Position numbers and translations under genes: made by a program
The notes under the pieces: generated by a model
The model's database searches: none
Told to the model about the DNA's origin: nothing
What the model saw: only the letters and a program-made list of their open reading frames with translations
From: Corynebacterium falsenii
Lineage (GTDB): Bacteria > Actinomycetota > Actinomycetes > Mycobacteriales > Mycobacteriaceae
Assembly: GCF_020099275.1 (NCBI RefSeq)
Contig: NZ_CP083646.1
Location: forward strand, 1-64,000
Reading direction: 5' to 3'
DNA length: 64,000 nucleotides
Part shown: positions 44,407-52,774 of the stretch, in pieces
How positions within the stretch are numbered: position 1 is the stretch's first letter
Layout of the letters: the number at the start of each line of letters is the position of its first letter

Positions 44407-45480
44407 GTGGTATCTCCCACCGCCCCTCGCCTCCTCGCCGATCAGTTTGGCCGCGTCGCCGACGACCTGCGCATCTCCCTGATCGACAAGTGCAATCTGC
44501 GTTGCACGTACTGCATGCCCGCCGAAGGCATGGAGTGGCTGCCCACCGGCGACCTCCTCACCGCCGAGGAAGCCGTGCGCCTCGCTGACATCGGCGTGCG
44601 CACCTTCGGAGTCAAAGACATCCGGTTCACCGGTGGCGAGCCGCTGGTCCGCAAGGACTTAGCGGACATCATCGCGGGAGTGCGCGAGCTGCACCCGGGT
44701 GTCTCCATCGCGCTGACCACCAACGCCCTCGGCCTGGATAAGCGCATCGATTCCCTCGTCCGCGCGGGCCTGACCCGCATCAATGTCAGCCTCGATACGA
44801 TCCGCCGCGACACGTTCGCGACCATCACTCGCAGGGATCGGCTGGACCAGGTTGTTTCTGGTATCGACGCCGCCAGGCGCGCCGGCCTCGCGCCCATCAA
44901 AGTCAACGCGGTGATGATGCGCGGCCTGAACGACGGCCAAGCGCCCGAGCTGCTGCAGTGGTGCCTCGACCGCGACCTTCAGCTGCGCTTCATCGAGCAA
45001 ATGCCGCTGGATGCCGACCGGCACTGGGCCCGCGAGAACCTTGTGAGCGCCCAGGAGATCCGCGATTCCCTGGCCACCCGCTTCGATCTCAGCCCGCACC
45101 CGGCGCCGCGCGGGTCGGCACCGGCGCAGCTGTGGGACGTGCGGCGCACTACAGGCGCCGACACCGCTGCAACAAACGAGACAACAGACACGGAGGTCCT
45201 CGGCCAGGTCGGCATCATCGCCTCGGTGACGGAATCATTTTGCGCTGCGTGCTCCCGCACGCGCATCACCGCCGATGGAAAGATCCGCACCTGTCTGTTC
45301 TCCCAGACCGAAACGGATCTGCTGGGATTGCTGCGTGGTGGGGCGTCGGACGACGAGATCGCCGATACCTGGCAGGCCGCGATGTGGAACAAACCCCGCG
45401 CGTACGGCAGCAACGAGGTGACGCTGAACTCGCCGGAGTACGTACAACCGGAGCGCACCATGAGCGCGATCGGCGGCTAG
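44407..45480 (+). CDS. moaA: GTP 3',8-cyclase MoaA
   Basis: A 357-residue radical SAM enzyme. The first cluster motif is CNLRCTYCMP (~residues 28-37) and the second is FCAACSRTRITADGKIRTC near the C-terminus; RFTGGEPLVRKDL binds SAM. It ends in Gly-Gly, needed for activity. It makes 3',8-cyclo-GTP, the first step of molybdenum cofactor synthesis. The GTG at 44407 follows AGGAGG. It is divergent from modA. Confidence 0.96.
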   Translation: MVSPTAPRLLADQFGRVADDLRISLIDKCNLRCTYCMPAEGMEWLPTGDLLTAEEAVRLADIGVRTFGVKDIRFTGGEPLVRKDLADIIAGVRELHPGVSIALTTNALGLDKRIDSLVRAGLTRINVSLDTIRRDTFATITRRDRLDQVVSGIDAARRAGLAPIKVNAVMMRGLNDGQAPELLQWCLDRDLQLRFIEQMPLDADRHWARENLVSAQEIRDSLATRFDLSPHPAPRGSAPAQLWDVRRTTGADTAATNETTDTEVLGQVGIIASVTESFCAACSRTRITADGKIRTCLFSQTETDLLGLLRGGASDDEIADTWQAAMWNKPRAYGSNEVTLNSPEYVQPERTMSAIGG

Positions 45481-45536
45481 GCTCGGCCACCGCTTTAGGG
45501 GTCTGAACCGGGCCTGAACCGGACTCGTAGCGGGGT

Positions 45537-45542
45537 TATGAT
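45537..45542 (+). promoter_or_regulatory. -10 box for a leaderless nucleosidase mRNA
   Basis: TATGAT, eight bases before the ATG at 45551. No strong ribosome binding site. Confidence 0.45.
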
Positions 45543-45550
45543 CGAGAAGT

Positions 45551-46207
45551 ATGAGCGATCGAGTTAGCCTCCCCACCTCCACCACCACTCCAGAAAGCGC
45601 ATCTCCGGCGCTGCGCGGCACGGTCGTTGCCGGTCGGCCCCTGTTCGTCGTCGCCGTGGCCAGCGAAGCGGCGGCGCTGCCGGAGGACACTCCCGTGGTT
45701 GTCACCGGCATCGGCCGGATCAACGCCACCCTCGTCCTCATCGACGTGCTGCGGCAGTTGGAGCGCATCGGCCAGCTTCCGTCCGAGGTCATCAACATCG
45801 GCACGGCCGGGGCCCTATCCCCCGGCATGTCCGGGGTGTACCGCGTCTCGCGGGTGCTGCTGCACGATTTCTCCCACGCCTCCGTGGCTGCGCTCATCGG
45901 CCACGATGCCTACCCACCGCTGGACCTCGACGGCGAGGAGCAGGTGACGCTCGCCACCGGGGACACCTTCGTGGACGACGCCGAGACGCGCGATGCCCTT
46001 GCACAGCAGGCTGATCTTGTGGACATGGAGGGCTACGCGATCGCACTGGTCGCCCGGCATTTCGAGGTTCCCGTTCAGCTGCTCAAAATCGTCAGCGATT
46101 CCGCCGACGCCGCTGCGTCCGAGACGTGGGGCAGGGACGTTCCGCGGCTCGCGCGCGAGCTCGCGCGCCATGAGCTCGTGGCGAAGCACTCCGAGGACCC
46201 CGAGTAA
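45551..46207 (+). CDS. Nucleosidase of the MTA/SAH nucleosidase / PNP-UDP family
   Basis: A 218-residue phosphorylase-like protein: VVVTGIGRINATLVL, the Gly-rich INIGTAGALSPGM, DMEGYAIALVARHFEVP with the purine/ribose-binding Met-Glu, and KIVSDSAD with the catalytic Asp. A disordered 25-residue N-terminus precedes the fold. It should split adenosine-type nucleosides such as 5'-methylthioadenosine, S-adenosylhomocysteine or 5'-deoxyadenosine. The last is a by-product of MoaA, the gene directly upstream, which would make the pairing meaningful; this is inference. Confidence 0.8.
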   Translation: MSDRVSLPTSTTTPESASPALRGTVVAGRPLFVVAVASEAAALPEDTPVVVTGIGRINATLVLIDVLRQLERIGQLPSEVINIGTAGALSPGMSGVYRVSRVLLHDFSHASVAALIGHDAYPPLDLDGEEQVTLATGDTFVDDAETRDALAQQADLVDMEGYAIALVARHFEVPVQLLKIVSDSADAAASETWGRDVPRLARELARHELVAKHSEDPE

Positions 46208-46262
46208 GACAACCAAAAGACCGCTGAAACTGGTTGCCCGTCGGGTTACTGAGAAGCGCGGA

Positions 46263-46285
46263 CTGTGGTGGCGTCGACTATCTAC
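46263..46285 (-). repeat. Dispersed motif copy, intergenic
   Basis: On the minus strand: GTAGATAGTCGACGCCACCA. It lies between the nucleosidase and the Rv0909-like gene. Confidence 0.4.
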
Positions 46286-46379
46286 TACCATGGTGCGATG
46301 TACCGGGATGGATATATTTTCATCCCCGCGCCTCAACACGGCGCGTGAGTCACCACACAGAGAAAGGACCGTGAGCGCA

Positions 46380-46565
46380 ATGGGCATCATGGACAAGGCT
46401 AAGGAATTCGCCAACAACGAAGAGAACACCGACAAGGTGCTGGATAAGGGCGCTGAGTTCGCCAAGGACAAGCTCGGCCAGGACAAGGCTGACAAGGTCG
46501 ACAAGGCTCGCGACGCCATCGACGACAAGCTGGGCGACAACCAGGGCAACGACCAGCAGCAGTAA
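46380..46565 (+). CDS. Rv0909-like (MT0933 family) small antitoxin-type protein
   Basis: A 61-residue, highly charged helical protein: MGIMDKAKEFANNEENTD, then Lys/Asp repeats (KDKLGQDKADKVDKARDA). The pattern M-G-x-M-D-K-A-K and the repeated K/D helix are those of the Rv0909 antitoxin family. No toxin gene (SRPBCC/Rv0910 type) is adjacent, so it is an orphan and may have another role. AAAGGA lies 11 bases upstream; a GTG at 46371 is the alternative start. A strong hairpin follows. Confidence 0.7.
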   Translation: MGIMDKAKEFANNEENTDKVLDKGAEFAKDKLGQDKADKVDKARDAIDDKLGDNQGNDQQQ

Positions 46566-46595
46566 GAGTCGCAGCAGGCTGCGTCTTTAGCGACA

Positions 46596-46650
46596 CAAGC
46601 CCGCCACCATCACGGTTCCTTAGACGGGAGCCGATGAGGTGGCGGGCTTG
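46596..46650. terminator. Bidirectional hairpin between the Rv0909-like gene and sucD
   Basis: A perfect 13-bp inverted repeat (CAAGCCCGCCACC and complement) with a 29-base spacer, lying between two convergent genes. Confidence 0.65.
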
Positions 46651-46710
46651 CGCTTATTCGGGGAGGGCTATGGAGGTGCTGGAAGAGGCGGGAAAAGGCT
46701 GTAAGCGGCG

Positions 46711-47607
46711 TTAGGCCTCGCCAATCTCCGCGAGCGCCTCGCGCATGAGCTGGCCGGCCTGGGTAGGAGTCTTGCCCACGCGCACGCCAGCCTCCTCGAG
46801 GGCTTGGCGCTTGGCCTCTGCAGTACCGGAGGATCCGCTGACGATGGCGCCGGCGTGGCCCATGGTCTTGCCCTCGGGAGCGGTGAAGCCGGCGATGTAG
46901 CCCACAACGGGCTTCGTGACATTCTCGGCGATGTACTTCGCGGCGTATTCTTCGGCGTCGCCTCCGATCTCGCCGATCATGATGATCGCCTTTGTGTCCG
47001 GATCGTTCTGGAAGGCCTCGATGGCGGCGATGTGGGTGGTTCCGATGATGGGGTCGCCGCCAATGCCAACGCAGGTGGTGAAGCCCAGGTCGGAGAGCTC
47101 GTGCATCATCTGGTAGGTCAGCGTGCCGGACTTGGACACGAGGCCAATCTTGCCGGGCTCACCGGCCGACTCAGCGGGAATGATGCCCGCGTTGGACTGG
47201 CCGGGGGAAATGATGCCGGGGCAGTTCGGACCGATGATGCGAGTGTTAGATTCCTTCGCGAGGGCGAAGAACTCGGCGGTGTCCTTGACGGGCACGCCTT
47301 CGGTGATGACGACCGCAAGGGGGATGTTGGCGCGGATCGCTTCTTCGGCTGCGGCCTTGGTGAACTTGGCCGGAACGAAAATGACGGTGACGTTGGCGCC
47401 GGTGGCGCTCATGGCCTCGCGGACGGAACCGAAGACGGGGATTTCTTGGCCGTCGCGGAAGGTGACGGTCTCCCCCGCCTTCTTCGGGTTGACACCGCCG
47501 ACGATGGCGGAGCCCGAGTCGAGCATGCGCTGCGTGTGCTTCATGCCCTCGGATCCGGTCATGCCTTGGACGATGATTTTGGAATCGCTATCGAGGAAAA
47601 TAGCCAT
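46711..47607 (-). CDS. sucD: Succinate--CoA ligase subunit alpha
   Basis: A 298-residue alpha subunit. The CoA-binding Rossmann motif is [18 protein letters not shown]; the phosphorylated active-site His is in [17 protein letters not shown]. With SucC it converts succinyl-CoA to succinate with nucleotide triphosphate formation in the TCA cycle. It lies 54 bases after sucC. Confidence 0.97.
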   Translation of the reverse strand: MAIFLDSDSKIIVQGMTGSEGMKHTQRMLDSGSAIVGGVNPKKAGETVTFRDGQEIPVFGSVREAMSATGANVTVIFVPAKFTKAAAEEAIRANIPLAVVITEGVPVKDTAEFFALAKESNTRIIGPNCPGIISPGQSNAGIIPAESAGEPGKIGLVSKSGTLTYQMMHELSDLGFTTCVGIGGDPIIGTTHIAAIEAFQNDPDTKAIIMIGEIGGDAEEYAAKYIAENVTKPVVGYIAGFTAPEGKTMGHAGAIVSGSSGTAEAKRQALEEAGVRVGKTPTQAGQLMREALAEIGEA

Positions 47608-47661
47608 CTGGGTGTTGTCCTTGCTCTTTTCTTGAGTCCGTGGTCGGGAAACGGGGGCGGT

Positions 47662-48840
47662 CTAGTTGTTGTCTGCAGCCAGTTCCGCTGCTGCGCGCGC
47701 TGCGCTGTCCATGGTGTCTTCGCGCTGCAGGCCGGGCACGTTGGCTTCGTCGAGGATCTGGCGGCCCTTTTCTGCGTTGTTACCGTCGAGGCGAACCACG
47801 AGCGGCTTGGGAGTAATGCCGTCGGCCTCTAGGATGCGGTAGGCCTGCACGATGCCCTTGGCTACCTCGTCGCAGGCGGTGATGCCACCGAAAACGTTGA
47901 CAAACACGGACTTCACTTGGTCATCACCGAGGATGACTTCCAGACCATTGGCCATGACCTCCGCGTTAGCGCCGCCGCCGATGTCGAGGAAGTTGGCGGG
48001 CTTGGGCTGGCCGGGCAGGTCCTCGCCGGCGTAGGCGACCACGTCCAGGGTGGACATGACCAATCCGGCACCGTTGCCGATGATGCCCACGGAGCCGTCA
48101 AGCTTGACGTAGTTCAGGCCCATCTTCTGGGCCTTGAGCTCGAGGGGGTTGACCGCGCTGTGGTCCTCCAGCTCGCTGTGCTCCGGGTGGCGGAACCGGG
48201 CATTGTCATCGAGGGACACTTTGCCGTCGAGGGCGAGGATCTCGCCGGAGGCGGTCTTGACCAGTGGGTTGACCTCAACGAGTGTGGCGTCTTCGCTCGT
48301 GTAGACGTCGTAGAGTTTCTTGAACACGGGGACGAGCTTCTTGACGTCCTCGTCATCGAAACCGGCTTCCTGCGCCATCTCGCGGGCGAGGGTGTCGGTC
48401 ATGCCGTCGAGTGGGGAAAAGTTCCGGCGCACCAAAGCCTCGGGGCGCTCCTTGGCGAGCTGCTCGATTTCCACGCCACCCTCCTTAGAGAGCATGGCCA
48501 TGTAACGGCGCTTCGTGCGGTCCAGGAGTATGGAGAAGTAGTATTCCTCGGCGATGTCGGCGCCCTCGGCGACCATCACCTTGCGCACCACGTGGCCTTT
48601 GATGTTGAGCCCGAGGATCGCATCTGCCGCGTCTGCCGCCTCCTGGGGCGAGTGGGCGAGCTTTACGCCACCTGCCTTGCCACGACCGCCAACCTTGACT
48701 TGAGCTTTGACGACGACGGTCCCGCCGAGTGTGCTGGCGGCCTGCTCTGCTTGGGTAGGTGATGTGGCGACGACGCCTTTGAGGACGGGGACTTTGTGCT
48801 TGTCGAAGAGATCTCGAGCTTGGTACTCGTATAGATCCAC
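47662..48840 (-). CDS. sucC: Succinate--CoA ligase subunit beta
   Basis: A 392-residue ATP-grasp subunit ([80 protein letters not shown]). The GTG start at 48840 has GGAGAA upstream. It precedes sucD in the operon. Confidence 0.97.
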   Translation of the reverse strand: MDLYEYQARDLFDKHKVPVLKGVVATSPTQAEQAASTLGGTVVVKAQVKVGGRGKAGGVKLAHSPQEAADAADAILGLNIKGHVVRKVMVAEGADIAEEYYFSILLDRTKRRYMAMLSKEGGVEIEQLAKERPEALVRRNFSPLDGMTDTLAREMAQEAGFDDEDVKKLVPVFKKLYDVYTSEDATLVEVNPLVKTASGEILALDGKVSLDDNARFRHPEHSELEDHSAVNPLELKAQKMGLNYVKLDGSVGIIGNGAGLVMSTLDVVAYAGEDLPGQPKPANFLDIGGGANAEVMANGLEVILGDDQVKSVFVNVFGGITACDEVAKGIVQAYRILEADGITPKPLVVRLDGNNAEKGRQILDEANVPGLQREDTMDSAARAAAELAADNN

Positions 48841-48968
48841 GTGGATTCTCCGTTCGTGCTTCAGCGTTGAGGTTCGAGCAGCGGTGAGTGCTGTCTGCGC
48901 CCATCGTATGAGAGTTCGGAGACCGATGTGGGTGAAAGCTCATCTGTGATGTCTTTTCGACAGAGCAG

Positions 48969-49001
48969 GACCCCCGCCAACGAATGACGTTGGCGGGGGT
49001 C
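48969..49001 (-). terminator. Hairpin terminator after the SGNH hydrolase gene
   Basis: A perfect 14-bp stem (GACCCCCGCCAACG and complement) with a 5-base loop, between the SGNH stop (49120) and the sucC promoter region. Confidence 0.75.
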
Positions 49002-49119
49002 CACAAAACGTTTTCTTTGTCAGCTATACGCCTCTGACACTGCCGTAGCTGGGTAATGCGCTGAGGCGATGAGACGCTGAGGCGACGAGATCTAGCGTGA
49101 AGAACCTTGCGTGGAAGGT

Positions 49120-50079
49120 TTAGTACAGCTGGCCGGCGATGATGTCGCCCATGGCGTATTCACCTGCGACCGTCGGGTGGTTCGGCATGGGGCCACGCAC
49201 CGGGTCCTGGAATCCAGCGGTCCAGCGCTGAGCCGGATCGGGCTGGCAGGTGCCGTGGCCGATGCTGGCCTGGTACACGTCGATGAACTTGGCACCGCTT
49301 GCCTCTGCAGCCAAGCGGATGGAGTCGCGCAGACCCTCCTGGATCTTGGTGCCACCCGGAGCCGGGATCGGCACATTCACCGGCACGGGGCCCAGCTGCT
49401 GGTTGAACAGACACAGCTGGTCGTTGGTGGCGTACTCCGGGTAGGAAGCCAGGACAACCTCAGCGTTCGGGGCGACCTGGTGCACACGGTTCACGACATC
49501 CTGGATCAGACCGCGAAACAGAGTGGGGTTGGTGTTGACCTGGCCGGCGAGCACGCTGGCAGTGTCGAACCACTGCACAGTGTCCATACCGCCGTACATG
49601 AGGACGACCTTCTCGGTCTGGGGTGCCAAATCACCGTAGGCGATGGCCGACTCCAGGTACGCCTTGAGCTGAACCATCGGCATACCACCGGTGCCGTTGC
49701 AGGACCAGTCACCCACAGACTTGTTCAGCTTCGCACCAGCAATCTTGGGCCAGTTCTCCATGTCGGTGAGGCAATTAGCCACCCACGGAACCTGACCGGA
49801 CTGCAGACCACGAGGGCCACCCTTGCCGGCATTGGCGGTGAAGGAATCGCCGAATGCCACGATCTGCTTCGGTCCTGCCGGGGGAAGGTTGGAGCTACCC
49901 GCGCCCGGAACCAGGGGCACAGGTGATCCCGGCGCAGGCAGGGCCGGCACAGCGGGGAGCGGGGGCAGAGCGGGGGCAGCGGGCTGAGCAACCGCCGCGG
50001 ACGCTCCGAAACTCATCCCCAAGACGGAAAGAGCCGCTACGGCAGCCACTCGTGCAGAGTGAAAGATTTTCTTCGTCAT
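49120..50079 (-). CDS. Secreted SGNH/GDSL hydrolase (lipase/esterase type)
   Basis: A 319-residue protein: signal peptide (about 1-31, cleavage near AVAQ), a Pro/Ala-rich spacer, then the SGNH fold with the nucleophilic Ser in VAFGDSFTANAG, Gly in MYGG, Asn in NCLTDMEN-type region and the Asp-x-x-His equivalent in PNHPTVAGEYAM. Cys residues (NCLT, WSC, QLCLF, GTCQP) suit an exported protein with disulfides. It probably hydrolyses esters in the mycolate envelope or lipids of the host surface; the substrate is not known. ATG at 50079 starts the signal peptide (MTKKIFHSARVAAVAAL). Confidence 0.85.
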   Translation of the reverse strand: MTKKIFHSARVAAVAALSVLGMSFGASAAVAQPAAPALPPLPAVPALPAPGSPVPLVPGAGSSNLPPAGPKQIVAFGDSFTANAGKGGPRGLQSGQVPWVANCLTDMENWPKIAGAKLNKSVGDWSCNGTGGMPMVQLKAYLESAIAYGDLAPQTEKVVLMYGGMDTVQWFDTASVLAGQVNTNPTLFRGLIQDVVNRVHQVAPNAEVVLASYPEYATNDQLCLFNQQLGPVPVNVPIPAPGGTKIQEGLRDSIRLAAEASGAKFIDVYQASIGHGTCQPDPAQRWTAGFQDPVRGPMPNHPTVAGEYAMGDIIAGQLY

Positions 50080-50335
50080 GACAAATAAAAGTATTATCGT
50101 TTCGACCCCAGGGTCAAGCCGATCGCCGTCCTGATACTCATATTTCCTTAACTTCACTCACAGTTGAGTTCAATATATTTTCATGCACGATGTAATAGAT
50201 TCGTTACATTCTGCTGCTCAGCGGGCATGTTCGATTCCAAAACGGACACGCCGAGGGCAACAATGATGGCCAGATGCCTAGCCAGAGAGTAAGCTCGACC
50301 TAACATCACACATGGGGGTAATTTAGATATATTTT

Positions 50336-50355
50336 CATATATATCGCGACGCCAG
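50336..50355 (+). repeat. Dispersed motif copy abutting an AT-rich element
   Basis: CATATATATCGCGACGCCAG. Joined directly to an ATATATTTTCAT element. Confidence 0.35.
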
Positions 50356-50554
50356 GTGCCTCTACCCTGCCATTCCGATGGTTCTTTCTTATTCCCTCGC
50401 CTCACTGAGGACACCCCCACTACTGCCTCATTTCCCCTCGAAATCCCCGTTAATTCGACGCTGATGCAACGAAGGACTCCCACGACAACTTCTGTCATTT
50501 ACGCCAATTATCAACCCCAGGCCGCTAATACCCTGGAGGCCATCAGCAACGCAA

Positions 50555-50593
50555 AAGGGCCGACCAAGGATTCGTGATCCTTGGTCGGCCCTT
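50555..50593 (-). terminator. Rho-independent terminator after rplE
   Basis: A perfect 17-bp stem (AAGGGCCGACCAAGGAT and complement), 5-base loop, followed on the minus strand by TTTT. Confidence 0.92.
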
Positions 50594-50648
50594 GGCCGCT
50601 CACGAGCTAGCGCTGCCGAACTGCTCGGCCGCACCTAGGTCGTGGCTA

Positions 50649-51218
50649 TTAGTCCTGGTTCTTGCCCTTCTTGAAGGGGAAGCCCAGCTCGCGCAGCAGT
50701 GCGCGACCTTCGTCATCGTTGGTGGCGGTGGTCACCACGGTGATGTTCATACCGCGCGGACGGTCGATCTTGTCCACGTCGATTTCGTAGAACATGGACT
50801 GCTCGGACAGGCCGAAGGTGTAGTTGCCGTGGCCGTCGAACTGCTGATCGGACAGACCGCGGAAGTCGCGAATACGCGGCAGAGCAACGGTCAGCAGGCG
50901 GTCCAGGAACTCCCACATGCGGTCACCGCGCAGGGTAACGCGGGCACCGATGGGCATGCCTTCACGCAGCTTGAAGTTAGCGATAGCCTTCTTCGCGGTG
51001 CGGATCTGCGGCTTCTGGCCGGTGATGAGGGTCAGGTCCTCGATTGCACCGTTGATCAGCTTGGAGTCGCGAGCAGCGTCGCCGACACCCATGTTGACGA
51101 CAACCTTGGTGACGCCCGGGATCTGCATGACATTGCTGTAGCTGAATTCGCCGTTCAGCTTCTCGCGGATTTCCTCACGGTAGCGAGTCTTCAAACGTGG
51201 GGTGTAGTTTTCGCTCAT
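50649..51218 (-). CDS. rplE: 50S ribosomal protein L5
   Basis: A 189-residue L5 ([40 protein letters not shown]). It binds 5S rRNA. It is the last gene of the short rplN-rplX-rplE block; the usual rpsN/rpsH do not follow directly. Confidence 0.98.
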   Translation of the reverse strand: MSENYTPRLKTRYREEIREKLNGEFSYSNVMQIPGVTKVVVNMGVGDAARDSKLINGAIEDLTLITGQKPQIRTAKKAIANFKLREGMPIGARVTLRGDRMWEFLDRLLTVALPRIRDFRGLSDQQFDGHGNYTFGLSEQSMFYEIDVDKIDRPRGMNITVVTTATNDDEGRALLRELGFPFKKGKNQD

Positions 51219-51220
51219 CG

Positions 51221-51535
51221 TTAGATGTCCTTCCCGTTACGCTTGGACACGCGGATCTTCTTGCCGTTCTCGTCGAAGCGGTAGCCAACACGGGTTGGGT
51301 TGCCATCGGAATCAACGACCATCACGTTGGACACGTGGATCGGAGCTTCCTGGGTAACGATGCCACCGGACTCAGCGCCGCGCTCCGGAGCGGAGTTAGC
51401 AACGTGCTTCTTGATGCGGTTAACGCCCTCAACCAGGACCTTGTCGCGCTGCGGGTAGGCCTCGATGACCTTGCCCTTTGCGCCCTTGTCCGGGCCGGAG
51501 ATAACCAGTACGGTATCGCCCTTACGGATCTTCAT
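51221..51535 (-). CDS. rplX: 50S ribosomal protein L24
   Basis: A 104-residue KOW-domain protein ([31 protein letters not shown]). It lies directly next to rplN and two bases before rplE. Confidence 0.98.
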   Translation of the reverse strand: MKIRKGDTVLVISGPDKGAKGKVIEAYPQRDKVLVEGVNRIKKHVANSAPERGAESGGIVTQEAPIHVSNVMVVDSDGNPTRVGYRFDENGKKIRVSKRNGKDI

Positions 51536-51907
51536 TTACAGCACCTCCGGAGCGAGAGAAACGATCTTCATGAACTTCTTCTCACGCAGCTCGCGAGCCA
51601 CTGGGCCGAAGATACGGGTACCGCGTGGATCATTGTCGTTTGCCTTGATGATGACAGCGGCGTTCTCGTCGAAACGGATGTAGGAACCATCCGGACGACG
51701 GGTTTCCTTCTTGGCACGTACGATGACGGCCTTGACAACGTCGCCAGCCTTGACGGTGCCACCGGGGGTGGCTTCCTTCACGGTTGCAACGACGACGTCA
51801 CCGATGCCAGCGGAGCGTCGGGTAGAACCACCGAGAACACGGATGACCAGGATTTCCCGGGCACCGGTGTTGTCGGCAACTCGCAGACGCGATTCTTGCT
51901 GAATCAC
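51536..51907 (-). CDS. rplN: 50S ribosomal protein L14
   Basis: A 123-residue L14 ([40 protein letters not shown]). It is the first gene of this block, with its own upstream region because rpsQ is ~3 kb away. Confidence 0.98.
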   Translation of the reverse strand: MIQQESRLRVADNTGAREILVIRVLGGSTRRSAGIGDVVVATVKEATPGGTVKAGDVVKAVIVRAKKETRRPDGSYIRFDENAAVIIKANDNDPRGTRIFGPVARELREKKFMKIVSLAPEVL

Positions 51908-52307
51908 TTGAGTCTCCTCATTGACCTAGAAAAAGATTTGTACTGTGCGTGGGATTACCGACCCGCGCGCACACGGTCTGCGCCCAAAGCATCAACGATG
52001 CTCAGGCAACCTGAAAATTATGCCACCGGGGTGGGCGGAAAACCAAATCACCCCAGTACTGACAAAGTGCAATCGCCGTGCTACCTTGCAGGCATACGCA
52101 GTGCACAACTTCATATCGCATGTCTCGCACGATCGTTGCGATCGGCCATCTCATACCGCCTCACCGGGATGGCCCTCGCCCCGACTGTGCGCGCACTGTC
52201 GCAGTTGTGCGTCGCAGTATTTCCGTGCCCTATGGGTTGCTCCTCGCTCCCCGTAAACAGGGCACATCGCACATCGTTCACCCCTCCTCCTTGAAAAGGA
52301 TATTCCT
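51908..52307. other. Divergent promoter region between rplN and a secreted-protein gene
   Basis: 400 bases without a gene. It must hold the rplN promoter (minus) and the promoter for the small secreted protein (plus, AAAGGA before its ATG). No element was placed with confidence. Confidence 0.5.
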
Positions 52308-52703
52308 ATGAAGATCAAGAACGCCCTGTTTGCGGTCGCCACCGCCGCCAGCATCTCCATCGCCGGTGCGCTCCCCGCCATGGCACAGACCGCCGAAACC
52401 ACCGAGCAGGTCACCGCCCAGCAAGATGCATCCACCGGCTCTGCATCCGGAACCGAAGGCCAGACCCCGAATCAGAACCAGGCCGGCTCGTCCAACTCCG
52501 ACTCGACCGACTCGTCCAACTCCGGTGCCAGCGAGGGCACCACCGGCGAGGCTTCCGACGGTTCCTCCACCCAGGGTTCTGCTGACTTCTTCGGCTGGAC
52601 CGGTAACGAGAGCGGCCTCGACCGTTTCGCAGATGTCGCCAAGCTCATCGGCAGCATCGCTGGCATCATCGGCGCGATCGTGGGCGTGATTGCCCTGCTC
52701 TAA
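52308..52703 (+). CDS. Small secreted Ser/Gly-rich protein with hydrophobic C-terminus (unknown)
   Basis: A 131-residue protein. Residues 1-26 are a signal peptide (cleavage near AMAQT). A long Ser/Thr/Asp/Gly-rich stalk follows (about 27-95; SSNSDSTDSSNSGASEG). It ends with an amphipathic and then hydrophobic segment (AKLIGSIAGIIGAIVGVIAL) that could insert in a membrane, including the mycolate outer membrane. No LPxTG motif. No family recognised. AAAGGA precedes the ATG, and a clear terminator follows, so it is expressed on its own. Confidence 0.75.
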   Translation: MKIKNALFAVATAASISIAGALPAMAQTAETTEQVTAQQDASTGSASGTEGQTPNQNQAGSSNSDSTDSSNSGASEGTTGEASDGSSTQGSADFFGWTGNESGLDRFADVAKLIGSIAGIIGAIVGVIALL

Positions 52704-52729
52704 GGCCCCTCCCTTAATCTCCTCCGGAC

Positions 52730-52769
52730 AACCGGCACGCCTTCCCCGAAGGGCGTGCCGGTTTTTCTT
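52730..52769 (+). terminator. Rho-independent terminator after the small secreted protein
   Basis: ACCGGCACGCCTT pairs with AAGGGCGTGCCGGT (one bulge), followed by TTTTTCTT on the plus strand. Confidence 0.88.
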
Positions 52770-52774
52770 ACGCG

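Larger units (their letters stand above)
50080..50648. other. 569-base gap between the SGNH hydrolase and rplE
   Basis: No gene is seen. It contains the rplE terminator (50555-50593), two copies of an AT-rich element (ATATATTTTCAT at 50173-50184 and 50327-50338) and one dispersed motif copy (50336-50355). The SGNH promoter should also be here. Confidence 0.55.
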
